Of a stretch of DNA of 40,788 nucleotides, positions 40,325 through 40,788 are shown piece after piece. The position numbers were made by a program, and so were the translations under genes. Where the stretch lies: NCBI RefSeq assembly GCF_001311825.1, contig NZ_BBCB01000021.1, positions 1 through 40,788 on the forward strand. The letters run 5' to 3'. Numbering within the stretch: position 1 is the stretch's first letter; each line of letters begins with the position of its first letter. A model generated the notes under the pieces. That model made no database searches, was not told the DNA's origin, and worked only from the letters and a program-made list of their open reading frames with translations. The stretch is from Salidesulfovibrio brasiliensis JCM 12178. Its GTDB lineage: Bacteria > Desulfobacterota > Desulfovibrionia > Desulfovibrionales > Desulfovibrionaceae.

Positions 40325-40788
40325 CTAGGCCAGCTTGGCCCCCAGCCAGCTCATGGGCATGGTGGTTTCCGGCACGCCCTCGCGCGCATCAACGCCGCGC
40401 GCCTCACAGAGCTTGTCCCGGTAGGCCTGCCAGCAGGCATCCGCAAGGCTGGTAGAACCGGACAGCGGATAGGCCAGCATTGCCCCCAGCCGGGCGGACA
40501 TGGCCTCGGAGAGCATTGCGTCGTACCGGGCCGGGTCGCTTTCGCGGCGCACATAGGAAATGAAAAGGGGTGCCTGCTCGTTGCAGAGAATGAGCCCGCC
40601 CTGGATCTCCCACTGCCCCACATCGGTCCCGTCCGAGGCCACCACCCGCACCACGCGGATGACGTCGGAGGGCAGCGAGTACACATATTCCCAGCGCCAC
40701 AGGGGTGCCTCGGTTCCGGCCGCGAGCTCTGCCTGAGCCATGGCGCAGTTCCACGGGTGCGCCCGCAGCACCGCGTCGCGCACGGCGG
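40325..40788 (-). CDS. T7 gp11-like phage tail adaptor protein, 5' end outside window
   Basis: The visible C-terminal 153 or so residues begin AVRDAVLRAHPWNCAMAQAE, the most conserved stretch of gp11-like tail tubular (adaptor) proteins. They continue EYVYSLPSDVIRVVRV and ISYVRRESDPARYDAMLSEA, then MSARLGAMLAYPLSGSTSL, all typical. Homologues normally start with about 30-40 more residues, so the gene extends past the right edge. The adaptor ring joins portal to nozzle, and its gene usually sits directly before the nozzle gene, which here is 7.4 kb away. Confidence 0.85.
   Translation of the reverse strand, partial: AVRDAVLRAHPWNCAMAQAELAAGTEAPLWRWEYVYSLPSDVIRVVRVVASDGTDVGQWEIQGGLILCNEQAPLFISYVRRESDPARYDAMLSEAMSARLGAMLAYPLSGSTSLADACWQAYRDKLCEARGVDAREGVPETTMPMSWLGAKLA

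Overview
The window looks like a high-GC chromosome segment of a flagellated, sulfate-reducer-like deltaproteobacterium, most likely the Desulfovibrio/Pseudodesulfovibrio group. That is inference from gene content: an FmdE protein coupled to a BtuCDF-type transporter, PIN-PhoH, abundant chemotaxis and c-di-GMP proteins, flagellar genes with a sigma-54 promoter, and a NicO transporter fused to DUF1007. No rRNA, tRNA, CRISPR array or insertion sequence was recognised.

Layout. (1) 1-1639, minus strand: a three-gene cassette of SxtJ-like membrane protein, 49-residue SxtK/DUF5989-like peptide and NodU/CmcH carbamoyltransferase. (2) 1744-5565: NicO-type metal transporter, then a minus-strand PIN-PhoH / MltD-like lytic transglycosylase pair, preceded by a possible 18-codon leader ORF. 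(3) 5743-13043: HicB-like protein, FlgM-like anti-sigma factor, PAS-containing chemoreceptor, CgeB-like glycosyltransferase, a winged-helix/TPR protein that resembles the arm of a STAND ATPase without its NTPase, and hook protein FlgE with a near-perfect sigma-54 promoter. (4) 13432-18726: OmpH/Skp-like lipoprotein, Hpt protein, GT4 glycosyltransferase, an unusual ComEC-type metallo-beta-lactamase-fold protein, a 3D-domain exported protein and two lipoproteins. (5) 18838-26555, plus strand: small exported protein, degenerate GGDEF protein, five-PAS diguanylate cyclase, Cache-PAS-GGDEF-EAL protein and an exported nuclease. (6) 26554-32888, minus strand: a podovirus-type tail module (nozzle protein, internal protein, fibre base, 740-residue LamG/SPRY-like fibre, fibre assembly protein) with its own terminator. 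(7) 33057-40283, plus strand: ordinary cellular genes (Dus, cyclase, EamA exporter, BtuCDF-type transporter with FmdE, SlyX, DUF985 cupin). (8) 40287-40788, minus strand: the 3' end of a T7 gp11-like tail adaptor gene, the usual upstream neighbour of the nozzle gene.

The most striking arrangement is that the tail adaptor and nozzle genes, normally adjacent, lie in the expected order and orientation but are separated by about 7.4 kb of cellular genes on the other strand. No integrase, terminase, portal or capsid gene is visible, so this could be a broken prophage, an operon interrupted by insertion, or a domesticated particle with dispersed loci.

A caution on quality: five genes carry apparent frameshifts (near 797, 5938, 17942 and 30126, plus a compensating pair at about 31336 and 31481). 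In each, both halves remain well conserved and every case can be explained by loss of one or two bases. Assembly indel errors are the simplest explanation, and each affected gene is annotated at its presumed full extent. Locally, short operons with ATGA overlaps (18295/18298, 19320/19323, 34728/34731, 38054/38057) show tight translational coupling.
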